Positions 9,977 through 22,340 of a stretch of 64,000 nucleotides of DNA are shown one piece after another (within the stretch, counting starts at the first letter, position 1; every line of letters starts with the position of its first letter). Source of the stretch: Henckelia pumila (taxonomy: Eukaryota; Streptophyta; Magnoliopsida; Lamiales; Gesneriaceae); NCBI RefSeq assembly GCF_033568475.1, contig NC_133120.1, positions 85,702,151-85,766,150 on the forward strand, read 5' to 3'. The notes under the pieces are model-generated. The model worked only from the letters and a program-made list of their open reading frames with translations, had not been told where the DNA came from and searched no databases. The translations under genes were made by a program, and so were the position numbers.

Positions 9977-12967
9977 ATGTCTTCGTCATCATCGGTTCGC
10001 CGGATGAAAGAACGCGGCACTGGTGGGGGGAAAATCACTCCAGCTTCTGGGAATTCTATTTCCACGGGGAAGGAGAACTCCAGGCCTACATCCCGTATCC
10101 GGGCAGCAACTCAGAAGCCCAACATCAGGCCTATCGCTCGGATTGACAAGTCCGCTCTAGCGCCGCCGCCGGTGGAGGACTCACGCGCTGAGCCACGTTT
10201 CAGGCGTTCGACTTCGTCGGTTCCCCGAGGTAGGAGCTGTAGCCCCTCTGATTTTACTAGAGTTTTTTCTGATTTGAGAAAAAACTCTACTAGGGTTTCA
10301 CTGGGCCCACATCAGGTGAAAGGGAATCGTTCCAATTTTAGGGGTTTGAGCGAGAAATCAGGGGAAAAATCTGATCTTGAGAAAAGTGTTTCGAAAGATC
10401 AGGATAGAAATGGAGAAATTGTAGAAGTGTTGGAACAGAATTCTCGAGAAAATGGGAAATTTAAGGTTATGGTTCTGAATAATGGTGGTAATGAAGGGAA
10501 AATAGGTAATTTGAGCTCAATTTCAGTTAAAAGATCGGAACTTGATGATTTTATTGAAAAGCCTAGTGTAGAAAAAGTAGTGTTGAAATCTTCAGGTGTT
10601 GAAGTTGAACATGGGTCTGGTTCGAGAGACTCTAAAATGGCTAATAAAGTAATTAATTTTCCTGGGGTACCAAGAGAGAATAGTGTGAATAAGCATCCCA
10701 GCAAGCTTCGTGAAAAGCTTGCTTTTTTGGAAGGGAAAGTGAAGAGAATAGCATCAGATATAAAGCGGACCAAAGAGATGTTGGATATGAATAATCCAGA
10801 GTCGTCAAAGATGATGCTGTCTGATATTCAAGAAAAGATTTCAGGGATTGAGAGGGCTATGGGTCATGTTGTCTGTAATGATGGAGATGTTAAGACAGGG
10901 TCAGCCAACAAAGGTGACATTGAGTATATAAAAGATAAGAAGGAATTTGTGGATGTGAAAAACTCGGTGAAGGGGTTGAATGTTGAAGAATTGGAAGCTC
11001 GATTATTCCCTCATCATAAGTTGATAAGAGATAGAACGTTTTCAAGAACTTCTGAAGGTTCGGAGTCCCATATGGCAAATGTTGGGGAATCCAAGGGTGA
11101 ACTGAATTTGGAGGAGAAAGTAAGCTCTTTAGATGGCAATGCCATTGCTTCGGAATTCTTGGCTTCTTTGAGTAAGAAGGAAATGTTGGCTGGTACAGAG
11201 TCAAGTGAAGTTCAAGAAGTTGAGGATTCAGCAATTTCTGTAGTGGGAACTTCTTCCATTAATACTTTTAATGATAAAGACAAAGTTACCATTGATGCTA
11301 TGCTGATGGCTGATGAAAAGCTCGACGATTTTGATGACCAAGAGAGAGTTCCAGCCATGACATTCGTGGAGGAGATAGAAGACAGTTATACGTATAAGTT
11401 GAATGAAATTGGTAACAAGACCTCAACTGGAGGATGGTTTGTGTCAGAAGGAGAGTCTGTTCTTCTCGCTCATGATGATGGCTCTTGTTCATTCTACGAC
11501 ATAACAAACTGTGAGGTATGGATCTTTCTTGAATCATTTCACATACTCAATGTTTTGCATTGTTGTTGATCATGTCTGTGAGTGTATCTGCTAAAAATAA
11601 ATCAATGAACCATTATATATTATTTCGTGTGTGTGTGTTCAATAACGCAGTAGAGTAGGGATCTTTTAATGAAAAGAAGTATAAAGTATTGATCAACTGT
11701 GCTATAATTGTGTCTATTTCAGGAGAAGGCAGAGTACAAACCTCCGGCTGGAATCTCACCAAACATGTGGCAAGATTGTTGGCTAATCCGTGCCCCAAGC
11801 GCAGATGGGTGTGCTGGGAGATACGTTGTGGCAGCATCTGCTGGAAATTCTGTGGGTTCAGGTTTCTGCTCTTGGGATTTTTATTCAAAATCTGTACGAG
11901 CATTTCACTTTGAGGAAGACTCCACCAATACAAGAGCAGCCCTAGCTCCCTTGTCAAACAACACTATGTATAGAAGAAACAATTTGCCAATGTATACTGC
12001 TACTGAAAACCGACAATGGTGGTATAAACCTTGTGGACCTCTTATCATATCAACTGCTAGTGGTCAAAGGATGGTGCAAATTTACGATATACGTGATGGA
12101 GATCAAGTAATGAAATGGGAGTTGCAGAAGCCTGTGTTGGCCATGGATTATGCAAGCCCTTTACAATGGAAAAATCGAGAAAAAGTGGTGATAGCAGAGG
12201 CAGACTCTGTTTCCCTATTTGATGTGAGCTCTCAGAGTCCGCAAGCATTACTCTCGGTTTCATCCACTGGTCGAAAAATCTCTGCTCTGCATGTGAATAA
12301 CACAGATGCAGAATTAGGCGGAGGAGTTAGGCAGAGGTAACACACTCATTTCTCGCACAATTATCATATTGATTCTTTAATTGGATTCTAAAACATTTTT
12401 CTCATACTTGTGTATTCGTTTTGTACTTTTTGCAGAATTAGTTCATCAGAAGCAGAGGGAAATGATGGGGTATTTTGCACTCCTGATTCAATTAATGTTC
12501 TTGATTTTCGTCACCCATCTGGCATAGGTCTCAAGATTCCAAAAGTTGGTGTGGACGTTCAGTCATCTTTTTCTTGCGGCGATGCATTATACATTGGATG
12601 CACTAATTTAAGATCAATGGCTAAAAAGCAATCCACCTCCCAAATCCAACGCTACTCATTACGGAAGCCGAATCTTTTCAGCACGTACACATTGCCAGAA
12701 TCGAATGCTCACTCCCATTTCTCAGCATTGACACAAGTGTGGGGGAATTCAAGTTCAGTTATGGGAGTTTGTGGGCTCGGTTTATTTATTTTTGAATCCT
12801 TAAAAGACGATGGTTCTCAGTACCTCTCTATGAATTATAATAACGTACAGAATGCAAAAGAAATTATTGGACCAGATGACATGTATTCTCCTTCCTTTGA
12901 TTACTTGGCTTCAAGAGTTCTTCTGGTGTCAAGAGATCGTCCCGCCAAATGGAGGTATTTATCATAG
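9977..12967 (+). CDS. WD40-type repeat protein, KIN14B-interacting protein At4g14310 homologue
   Basis: Three exons: 9977-11515, 11723-12336, 12436-12967, joined at GT/AG sites in phase (NCE|EKAEYKP; RQ-R|ISSSEAE), giving 894 residues. The N-terminal ~480 residues are basic, Ser/Arg/Pro-rich and probably disordered (MKERGTGGG, SRPTSRIRAATQ), with a helical stretch near LREKLAFLEGKVKRIASDIK that could be a coiled coil. The C-terminal part (GGWFVSEGESVLLAHDDGSC, CSWDFYSKSVRAFHFE, QIYDIRDGDQVMKWEL, DSINVLDFRHPSGIGL) has WD40/transducin-like blades. It resembles Arabidopsis At4g14310, described as interacting with kinesin KIN14B; the cell role is not settled. The ATG at 9977 is preferred over 9881: the upstream 32 residues look like leader sequence, while MSSSSSVRRMKERG matches the family start as I recall it. 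Confidence 0.85.
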
Positions 12968-13916
12968 ATAATTATGTGAATAAATTATTAAGGTATCAAA
13001 CTTGAAGATATATATGGATTGTTCAATAACTTATTGTCTGTCCTGTTATTGCGTTTTGGTTTTCGCATGTTGAATTTGTTGTCATGATATTTTGTATGAG
13101 GGTTTTGTTTTTTTGGGTGTTCCAGAAGCAAACCGTGATTGTGGCTACTGTTTTATATGTTTTCATGTTTCTTTTTTTTTGGGATTTCAAACATACCATG
13201 CAAACGATGCCTTGTTGAGCTTCTTGCACTCAGTTTGAACCACATGGTGTATCACATTTACTGTCACGAAAACACTACAACAGGTCAAATAATCACTAGT
13301 ACTAAAATTACGAAAAGTTAGACGAGAATAACGGACACTTAAATTTAAGTATTTAATCAAATGGAATCGAAGTCGAAGAACTGGTCTTCTCTCGTATAAT
13401 CTTGTCGATTTTTATGTTATATATTTTGATTGAAGGCATTCTAAGTTTTGGCTTGAAGCTTGAATGATGACATGTACGTCCAAGATCGAGTTTTGGTTTA
13501 AAAGTTTAGTTTGTGTTTGATATCGATCTTAATTAGATTTATATTCATAAAGTCCGTTTTATTAATAAATAGATAGATAATATAAACGTAACTTAAAACT
13601 AGCTATATGATATGCACGTAATTGTTTATTTTAAAAAACTTAATGGAGCAAGAACATAAGAATGATGCATTTCTTAACATGGGAGTATAAAGAAATATTT
13701 CCCTTAGCTTTACATTTTACTAGCTCATACGCATGCAAAGTCCATGCACGCTTTACTATTGTTTCCCGTAATATTGATTTCCCATTCCCTATTCTTCTTT
13801 CTTTCTTTCTTTTTTTCAACACAAAATGTGGCCACAATTTTCTGTGATGAATAACAGTTATCCATCCACTAGGCGTAAGCGTAACATGAGATTCAGAAAA
13901 AAGAAAGAGAAAATTT
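12968..13916. other. Spacer without a recognised gene
   Basis: AT-rich sequence with the presumed 3' UTR of the upstream gene at its start. No open frame here carries a recognised motif. Confidence 0.5.
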
Positions 13917-14282
13917 CTACATTTGAATCCAACGTGCTAACTGGGTGGGGTTCACCACACCCGGAATGTGGGCTCCATCGGTCATCATCAGCTTGGCCAC
14001 CTCAGCGTAGGTAGCCGGCTCCAATTTCGCACTCGGCTGGCTGCGGCTCTCCACTTTCTTATGATTCATCGGCATCGGCTCCGGATCAAACTTCTGTCCC
14101 AACAAGGTCCCTTTGGTCAAAAATTCGTAAGCCATGTAGCCGGCCAGAAGCCGGCTCGAGGAGGAAAGCGGCTTCGCAGTGGTTGACCCGTTAACCGCCG
14201 TTTGTCTGGCCAACGGTTTCTGTGACTTGGCACCGTCAGATGCTTCCCTCTCCTTCCGCTTTCGCGACGCGCCCGGCGCCAT
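13917..14282 (-). CDS. Small conserved plant protein of unknown function
   Basis: A single-exon frame of 121 residues from the ATG at 14282 (MAPGASRKRKERE). The N-terminus is basic. A conserved core follows (SSRLLAGYMAYEFLTKGTL, GQKFDP) and the protein ends HIPGVVNPTQLARWIQM. I recognise this layout from uncharacterised land-plant proteins (Arabidopsis At3g03870/At5g18130 type, from memory). No signal peptide or convincing membrane segment is seen. An in-frame ATG ten codons upstream (14312) is possible, but MAPG is the family-like start. GC content is higher than in the surrounding spacer, as expected for real coding sequence. A TATA box lies upstream at 14605-14613. Function unknown. Confidence 0.7.
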   Translation of the reverse strand: MAPGASRKRKEREASDGAKSQKPLARQTAVNGSTTAKPLSSSSRLLAGYMAYEFLTKGTLLGQKFDPEPMPMNHKKVESRSQPSAKLEPATYAEVAKLMMTDGAHIPGVVNPTQLARWIQM

Positions 14283-14604
14283 TATTCCTAGCGCGTGCGA
14301 GCTCATCTTCACCGTCCGTTTTTTATATTCAAAAAATTAAAAAAAAATGAAGATAAGCGTCCCACGTCAGCGAGATCCTGAGAGGGGCGAAGGCGAAATG
14401 GTCGGTGAAAACTGTTCGGAAAGTTGAATTTGGCGATCAAGGGGAACAAAATTAGATTCAGAAAATAGGAAACTGTACAAATGGTTGGTCGGCGACGGCG
14501 GCGGAGTACGGCGGCTCTAGGGTGGCGATAGGAAAAGAGAGAGGCGATGTTTTAAAAGGAAAGGGACCTGAAGGAGGGTGTGCGTCCGCGGCGTGAAATG
14601 TCCT

Positions 14605-14613
14605 CTTTATATA
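14605..14613 (-). promoter_or_regulatory. TATA box (TATATAAAG) for the small conserved gene
   Basis: On the minus strand the sequence reads TATATAAAG in a GC-balanced stretch, about 320 bp before the ATG at 14282. That predicts a 5' leader of roughly 290 bases. The region between is moderately GC-rich and has no long frame. Confidence 0.5.
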
Positions 14614-14619
14614 GCCAGA

Positions 14620-17616
14620 GATATTTCAGTTTCGCCCTTGGTTTCACACTAAATTACTCAAGGGCCATCGCATGTGATAAAAATAGAATTTGACAGTCTG
14701 AATAAAATACAATATATTATTTTTTAAACAAATATATCGTAAAACATTATCCATAATTCCACTCATATTTATGCTAAAAAATAATTATATAAAAAAAAAT
14801 ATTTTTTATGAATGAAGTAAAAAAAAATATTTGTTTCACGAAATTAACTCATTAGACATGAATTTTTTTTTATTAGAACGGTATTTTTAGTATTTTATTT
14901 ATTTATTTATTGTAAAAAAAATTTATTTATTTATTTATAATGGTTAATTTTTAGTTGTTTCCAGAAATAAATCTACTTCAAAATTACTGAAATGACAAGT
15001 GGGACATATGACATATTTTTGTTGGTTATCCGTCGTAATCAAAGGCTACCGTACAGACGCATACATTGATCTTCGATTTCATGACATAAATAAAATAAGA
15101 TGAACACTCAATTGAAGATGAAGAATGTATTTTTAGAATTGTGAATAAATTTTTTTTAATGATGGGTGGCTGTGTATTTTATAATACATTCAGTGACGAT
15201 CTCTATTTGGTAATTAATTATAAGCAACGGGAGCTTATAAAAACCACATTTCATATATTTAAATGAGCTTCTGAACAAACTCTAAAAATAAAACAAACAA
15301 ACAAACAAAAAAATTTGAAATATTTTCCATCGTTTTTAAAACTTGAGACAACCTGATTTTATTTTATCCTATATTTAGTTATTTGCCTTTAATATTTCAC
15401 AACTCTTCTTAAATTTTATTATTAATAAAATATTGCTTTAATAATTTTGAAATATTTTACGTGCACGCGTTGCTATATATAAACTTTGCAGTTTGCACGC
15501 TTGTGCAAAGTTTTTTCTTTTTATTATATGTTTTTTATGACGTTGACTCTGAAGTGGGCTGCTTCATACCAGGAAAGTCCAAAGCTCCGAGAACAATGGG
15601 CCTAACATGGGCTGGGTTAAGATCGGATCCGAATTTGGTTTTAAGACGATGATGGTTATCGAATCCACGCTATCCAATAATTCAAAGCTATACCCAAATG
15701 TACAAAAAATTCTATCTTATTTTGTTTTATTATTGTTATTATTTTTTTGCTGCATAATTTGAGTAAAAATTGAATTTGGTTGAGCTGAAACTTTAATTAG
15801 AATCATTTTCCAGTTAACCCTTTGGCATGATTAAAATTAAGCTTTTGATCAATTCTCCGGTGCAACTACTATTACATCCCATTTAATTCAATTAATTAGT
15901 ATATAATATAGTTAATTAGCTAGGTAAGTGCAATTTTCAGATCCGTGTGATGTAAATATCAATACAACGAATTATTATTGAATACTGATTTTACGACATT
16001 ATATAATCTAATTTATGAAACATTGCGCCAACTCACCATAATCATGTGATGAATAATTTGATAGGTCCCAATAATTAAAGTTCAAGTGAGACATGTGAAT
16101 TGGTGTGTGTTAATTAAAGAACGCATACATTGTTGAAATACATTTAAATATTTGTTAAAAATAAAATAAAATAAAAAGAACAGAAGTTAGAATTCCTATA
16201 AATTTGCAGGAACGTTATATTAGCGAATCAAATATTAATTAAGAAAAATTTAAGAAATAAACTCGAATAATTGATTAATTTTTGTTCGAATTCAGCTCAT
16301 GCTCGACTCGAAGCATTCCACATATTAGTGAGAATGTGAGATATCATGTTACTATATAATTATATTGATCGTACTATATTTATTTTACTTACAATAATAT
16401 TATATCGATACAATATCAAAGGTAGTATAACAAAATAATTTAGGCTCAAATTTTTAGTCAAATTTGAGCATGTTTATTTTTGGCTCAAAAGCTATAACTT
16501 TAGACATAAATCGGATATTTTCCAAACTGACTCGATTTGTTTACAATCATCGCCTAATAAATTCACAGTTTCTTATTTTTGAAATCAGAGCCAAATTAAA
16601 ATGTGAAGTCTCAATTCCTCATCTTGATTCCATAAGATTGATAAAATATAATTAAAAAGGATATATAATATATATTAACTAAGAAAGCTGTAAATTTCTT
16701 GATTCGGACCAAACATAAATGGTTTCATATTTATATACAATATCCGGTTTCATTAATCTTATAAGGTTCCGTGTGGCCGAATAGCAATTAATAGGAAGAT
16801 ATTGGAAAACAGATGGGCTTCTAAATGTGCTAGCCATGTGCATCACCACATCCATATAATTAATTAATCCAGACTAAGCTTAATAATTTAGTTGAGGAGA
16901 TCATGCTATATATTCAAATTTATTTTATGACAGTGAAACTTATAATATTTTAATGCCTAAAAATTTATATAATTCCCCTCCTTTTCAATCGGATACGTTT
17001 TCATGATGGTCTCGAAGTTTCCGGTCAAATTACGGTCACATTCTATTATTTTGAAATTTTCCCATTTTAGTCTTTTTTTTTCCCATAAAAACGTACAAAT
17101 TAAATCTTCCCAAATTTAGATACATGATCAGTAATTGTCGATTTCTAATTAAAACATATACGTGATTAAAGTACTATCGCGTGATATATAGCTGATTTTG
17201 TATTTCTAGGTAATAAAAAACCGCAGCTTAATCAACTGTTTTTTACGATGAAATATCATAAATTTAATGCATGATTAGGTGTTTTATTTGAAAATAAGAT
17301 TATGAAATTAGATTAATGGTATAATATTAATGATGGATGGTTGATGGTGGGGAGTCTCCGATCCGGTAGAGTTTAACCTAGCATATTAGGTATGATTTGT
17401 CACGTCAACAATATATCATTAATTATGTTTATGTGTAAAAATACGAACTATTGAATGCATGATTTGAATATTACCCTCCGATCCTCTAATCTACTTATAT
17501 CGGCAGCCATTAAAGAGGGTAGTTATTCGTCAAGCTAGCGATCACGTACTTCTGTAGTGTTGTCAAAGTTGGAAGACGGTTGATTGCTGAATTCATTTAA
17601 TGCAAATTCTGCATGC
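14620..17616. other. Long AT-rich spacer
   Basis: Three kilobases with no supported gene. It contains TTTA/ATTT simple repeats near 14895-14940 and scattered short AT-rich frames without motifs. A short GC-richer patch near 15550-15640 ('atgggcctaacatgggctgg') has two TGGGC-type words but no evident gene next to it. Confidence 0.5.
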
Positions 17617-17624
17617 TTATAAAT
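17617..17624 (+). promoter_or_regulatory. TATA box (TTATAAAT) of the glycine-rich protein gene
   Basis: TTATAAAT lies 89 bp before the ATG at 17706, which places transcription start near 17650. This supports the start at 17706, because the upstream in-frame ATG at 17613 would fall before the TATA box. Confidence 0.5.
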
Positions 17625-17705
17625 TGTCATGGATTTCTTCATTCAAGAAACATATCGATCCAATTAGCAATATTTTACATCGGTTTATATTTATTGTTCT
17701 TGGAA

Positions 17706-18299
17706 ATGGGTCGCGGTTGTTTTTTATACATGCTTTGTTTTCCTGTTCTCGTGGCGACTTTGGTGGTGGCTAGAGATATTGCGAATGGCGATGAGAAGTT
17801 TCTGATCGGAAAGGGTGTTGGACTTGGTGGTTGGGTGGGGAAGGGCGTTGGGTTCGGTGGCGGTGGGGCTGGTGGTGGCATTGGTGGAGGTTTCGGTAAA
17901 GTATGGGGTACTAAAGGGGGAGGAATAGGCAAGGGTGTTGGGTTTGGTGGCGGCGGCGTTGGTGTTGGTACTGGCCTTGGTGGCGGAGTAGGTGGAGGTT
18001 TCGGTAAAGAATGGGGTAAAGGCGGAGGACTAGGCAAGGGTGTTGGCTTCGGCGGTGGCATTCATAAAAGCGTCGGCGTAGTTGGCGGAGGATTTGGTAA
18101 GGGTGTTGGTGGAGGTATTTGGAAAGGGGGTGTCGTCGGTGGAGGTTTCGGTAAGGGTGTTGGAGGAGGTATTTGGAAAGGCGGTGTCGTCGGAGGTGGT
18201 TTCGGCAAAGGTGGCGTAGTTGCCGGTGGCTTTGGGAAGGGTGGGGGGTTTGGCGTTGGCGCCGGCGGAGGTGCCGCCGGTGTAGTTGGGCATCATTGA
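17706..18299 (+). CDS. Secreted glycine-rich protein
   Basis: A 197-residue frame. Residues ~1-23 (MGRGCFLYMLCFPVLVATLV) form a hydrophobic signal peptide, followed by a short linker (DIANGDEKFLIGKG) and a glycine-rich body made of GGGFGKG, GKGVGFGGG and GGGIWKGGVV blocks. Two near-identical ~20-residue units, GGGFGKGVGGGIWKGGVV, stand in tandem in the C-terminal third. This is the architecture of class I plant cell-wall glycine-rich proteins; a structural or defence-related wall role is inferred, not shown. The start at 17706 is chosen because it begins the signal peptide and follows the TATA box. The lysine spacing is regular (FGKG/GKGVG). Antisense proline-rich frames over this gene are composition artefacts. 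Confidence 0.8.
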   Translation: MGRGCFLYMLCFPVLVATLVVARDIANGDEKFLIGKGVGLGGWVGKGVGFGGGGAGGGIGGGFGKVWGTKGGGIGKGVGFGGGGVGVGTGLGGGVGGGFGKEWGKGGGLGKGVGFGGGIHKSVGVVGGGFGKGVGGGIWKGGVVGGGFGKGVGGGIWKGGVVGGGFGKGGVVAGGFGKGGGFGVGAGGGAAGVVGHH

Positions 18300-19342
18300 T
18301 CCCCAATATAATGGGACAATATGCATGCATGGAATCTGTGGATGTTATTGTTCGAATCAAGATCCAACGATTTAATTTTGTTTCATGCAAAATGTTTGGT
18401 TAAACATCTTGTGTGTTAAAAAAAAAAAGAATCGTCAGATCTATAAGTGACCGAACTGCATGCATGGACATATGAATTATCAATATTATATACTTAATTA
18501 ATATATATGTTAGTTGCCTATATTTACCCACCCCTCTTTCTTGGTTGATTTGTTCGATAATTAATTTCGATATGTATCATCTTATTAATCACTCAATATA
18601 ATATAGCTTGTGTTTGTGTTTTATTCTTAATCATGTCAGTAGTTTTGCAGTAATTGATTCGAGTTATCAAACATTAATTTAAACAAATTAAATGAAATCG
18701 CGAGTACCTAATGAAATTATTATATTTACCGATTGATTCGAGACATCAAATATTAATTTAAACACAATATTCGTTAAATGCACACGCCATATATAGATAA
18801 TAGAATTTAAAATCATGTCTAAAAAATACGAATATAAATAAAATTATTAAAGTTTATAGAATAAAGATTTTGGAGCTATATATAGAGTTAAGCTCCCATC
18901 TCAAACAAAAACTCTCGGTTACAGTCAATATAATTAATTATATATATTTGCCAAAGATATACATTTTTAAACTCTTGCAAATTAGATAGTCATGATTATC
19001 AAAATATGTAATTACTCAAACACGAGTTGAAAGCTTAAAAATATATAGTCTCATATAAGTCAAATTTATAATAGTTTAATCAGTGAGATAGTACTCGATC
19101 GTCACCCATTAATCATCGATATAAAAACCTATTAATCTATCATACTTTGGTTTCAAATATATATAACTAATTTTGGGGTTACAAAACCAATATTAATGTT
19201 AAACAGCACAATGATGTAAAATCAATTCTTATCATTTCATTTATGATATTCTAGTTTGATATGAGAATATGATAATTACTTATCATAATAAAAATTTTAA
19301 ATAAATCTGATATTTTTTTAAAATAAATTAATTAATAAAATA
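18300..19342. other. AT-rich spacer
   Basis: It holds the presumed 3' UTR of the glycine-rich protein gene and then AT-rich DNA. No gene or RNA is seen. Confidence 0.5.
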
Positions 19343-19393
19343 AAATAAATAAATAAAGAAAGAAAGAAAGAAAGAAAGAAAGGAAGGAAGGAA
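19343..19393 (+). repeat. Purine microsatellite (AAAT)n(AAAG)n(AAGG)n before cyanase
   Basis: A run of AAAT units changes to about six AAAG units and then AAGG units, all purine-rich on the plus strand. It ends about 65 bp before the cyanase ATG, so it lies in the 5' UTR or core promoter. Confidence 0.85.
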
Positions 19394-19457
19394 GAAATAA
19401 AGAGATGGAATAATCATCACACCTCACCTAAACATTTGTGTGTCTGGAAACAATTCT

Positions 19458-21396
19458 ATGGAGACCAAAGTCAGTACTGTGGCTGCACTCCAAGCGGTGA
19501 AGAAGAACTCGGGCAAGACTTACGGGCAGATAGCCGAGGAGACTGGCCTCACTAACGTGTACGTGGCTCAGCTACTGCGCCGCCAAGCTCAGCTGAAGCC
19601 CGACACCGCGCCGTTACTCCGGGCAGCCCTGCCTGACCTATCTGAGAATCACCTTCATGAGATGATGCAACCGCCTATGCGATCGTATGATCCAAGATTA
19701 ATTCAAGAACCCAGTATTTATAGGTAATTCGGCTGCTTTTGGTTTGTCCTTTTATGTTTTTCGAAATGTATTTTTTCTCATTTGTTGAAATTAGTTGCTG
19801 GAAAGCAAGTTTGAGTTTGGAGTTGATTTAATCTGTTGCTTTGTATAGGTTTTAGTGTGCGTGTGTGGGGTTCGTGTTTACAGATGTTTTGGTTTATGTA
19901 ATTTGGACCACAAGTTTTCTATTATAGAAGATAAGTACTTGATGCGAGAAGATATGAGTCCGAATGCAAAGCTTCGACCTTTTCAACCATACTCTGTGTG
20001 ATGCTTTACATCTAAAAAATGCTGGCTTTGAATCAACTAATTGGCTCTAAGTTGTGCTGCCTGCCGATACGCTGTACTCTCTCTAAAGTTCTCACTTTCC
20101 TGTTTACAGGCTAAACGAAGCTGTTATGCATTTTGGGGAGAGCATTAAGGAGATCATAAATGAGGAATTTGGCGATGGCATGTAAGTAATTGTTCTTTAT
20201 TTTCTGAAGTGAAGATTCAATTTTGAAGAATTTTAGCTTCTTGTTAGAGAAACTGGCAACTGCTTCATATTTATTTGTGTTGGATGGTGTCTTGAATTAA
20301 TTGCAACTTGAATATGGCATACAAATTACAGCTCCATTTTCATGTTGTTTATATATGCCGTAGAACGAGCAATATCATCTGAAAAATGTATTAGATTGCT
20401 TCATTGTGGATAGACTCTGTCTCTTATGTCCTTTTCCAGCTTCCCTGAAATTATTTTTTCAACTTTGACCTTTCACCAGTGAGTTTTATGTATATTTGAA
20501 TTTCTGATAGAAATTGAATATTTGGAAGTTTCCCTTGTTTGCTATGATTTCTATCATATCCCCAATCCTGTACAAGTTATCAGCTTATCATTAAGCAGGA
20601 CAATCTCTCTTTCTTCCTGGTCTATTATAATTATAACATAGTTCCTGTAATTAAGTTATTCACCATCAAATTCCTTTTACAAGTTTAAGAAGCAGGACCT
20701 TATCTTTTTCTGCCAAGAGGAAGTGCAATTACCATTCTCAAGAAACTGAATATGAAGATCTTTATCTTGTTTCCCAAAAATTGCATAATTTATGTAATTA
20801 CAGGGCTAGTGTTAATGCTAAATAGTCACTGCCGAGTCTTTCTAACAGCGTACTGCCTCTTATTTTGCAGTTTGTAACTAAACTTCATTTATGACCATGC
20901 TTCTACTAGATAATCGTGGCTTAAATTACCAAAACTTCCCTGGGTGGTATTATTTACTTTTATAATGTACAATAGTGGTGATGGGTTAAATAAAAAGGTG
21001 CACTTGAGCTTTAAATTACAATACTTAATCAATATGATTTTCCTTACCTTTTCTTTCCCTATTTTTTTTTGGTGAAACATCTTTTGCTGGATCTGGGAAC
21101 TTGGCAAATAGCATGTCGGCAATTGATTTCTTCTGTTCAGTCGACAAAATCAAAGGCGTGGACGGGAAGGATCGCGTTGTTGTGACGTTTGACGGAAAAT
21201 ACTTGTCTCACACTGAGCATGTAACGTGGCTGAATTACTTTATTTGTTAGATAAAACTTTAATTGTTTCTGAACTTCACAACTAATTGCTACAAAATTTT
21301 TATTACATTTATTTTCTTCTTGTGCAGCGTACTGAGCATATGGTATCGAGATCAAGAAAGATAGAAAATCAAGATCATGAATCAAAGAAAGGGTAA
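19458..21396 (+). CDS. CYN: Cyanate hydratase (cyanase)
   Basis: Four exons, 19458-19723, 20110-20181, 21112-21220 and 21328-21396, splice in frame to 171 residues. The enzyme converts cyanate plus bicarbonate to ammonia and CO2 in the cytosol. The N-terminal helix-turn-helix-like domain reads [20 protein letters not shown]. The catalytic domain has the three signature residues Arg89, Glu92 ([18 protein letters not shown]) and Ser115 (GIMSAIDF), with the same R-E-S spacing (3 and 26) as E. coli Arg96/Glu99/Ser122. The C-terminal exon ([11 protein letters not shown] ... SKKG) is slightly longer and more basic than I recall for Arabidopsis. The frame is open upstream to a GTG (SGNNS-), but the first ATG is at 19458. 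All donor and acceptor sites are GT/AG. Confidence 0.93.
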
Positions 21397-22340
21397 ATCT
21401 AGTTGTCCATAACCCCTTGTATGTGTGTATTGTTGTTGAGATCAATTAAATAATACCTGATCATAAGTTATACTCAGGTACCAAGAAATTGATGGTAAGT
21501 CAGATTTTGTTGATGTAAAGATCTGATAGGGAGTTCTTGCAAATTTAAAATAAGAATCTGGTTACTAAATCTAAGTTTTTGAGTTCTCTCTAAAGTTTGT
21601 ATGATTTTCAATCTAGTTGAATCTAAAATATTCTCCGTATTGGTCTTGAAATTGCAGTTGGGGTTATCATCAATTTAGTGGAAATCTCGTCGTATCTGTG
21701 CTTAAGATTCCTAGAAGTTGAGTAAGAAAACATATGTAGTTTGCATGTTAATAATATTACGTAAAAACAGCTTCGACAAGACTATGAGTTCAAATATAAA
21801 GTACTCAACTAATATGGTTTCCGAGTAAGGTTCAGGGTCGTTGATTTTGGCGCGTAATCGTCGATTTATGAAAAATTCAGCAGCATGGCTCCATCGGCAG
21901 CCTAAATATTCAGTATTTCACATTTCTTGATTATTTGTTTTGCAGAAATCATACCAATCATTGGTCTGCACAATATTTTGCAACAAACCTATTGGTAAAG
22001 ATGCCATAATGATGTGATGTGTTTGCCTAGAAGCTAGTGGTAATATTATCTAATAAATTATATCAACAATTAGTCAACATCCAAAGTAGTACAAGAAAAA
22101 TATTTCAAGCAACTCCCGACTTCCCCCCAAATATTACATATCGAAGAATATTGCTTAGGTCTAAGAAAAACAAAGACAAAATTTAGAAGTGTGCTCTCCT
22201 GCCCTAGATTGTTGTCTAAGGAATACCACTAAAAATCCAATTAAAACCTTGTTGAAAAGAAAATTTCATACATAAATTAAGAAATCTCTTTGTGCATATT
22301 ATTTTTAAATTTTTTTTTTTCAAATATACAGTGTTCTTGA
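21397..22340. other. Spacer between convergent genes
   Basis: Contains the 3' ends of cyanase (plus) and the unc-13 homologue (minus). No other gene is seen. Confidence 0.5.

Noticed and set aside
17675-18390. Antisense proline-rich and histidine/arginine-rich frames of 98-159 residues
   Set aside because: They are mirror images of the glycine-rich repeat codons; GGN repeats rarely give stops on the other strand. No start context, splice signal or family match supports them.
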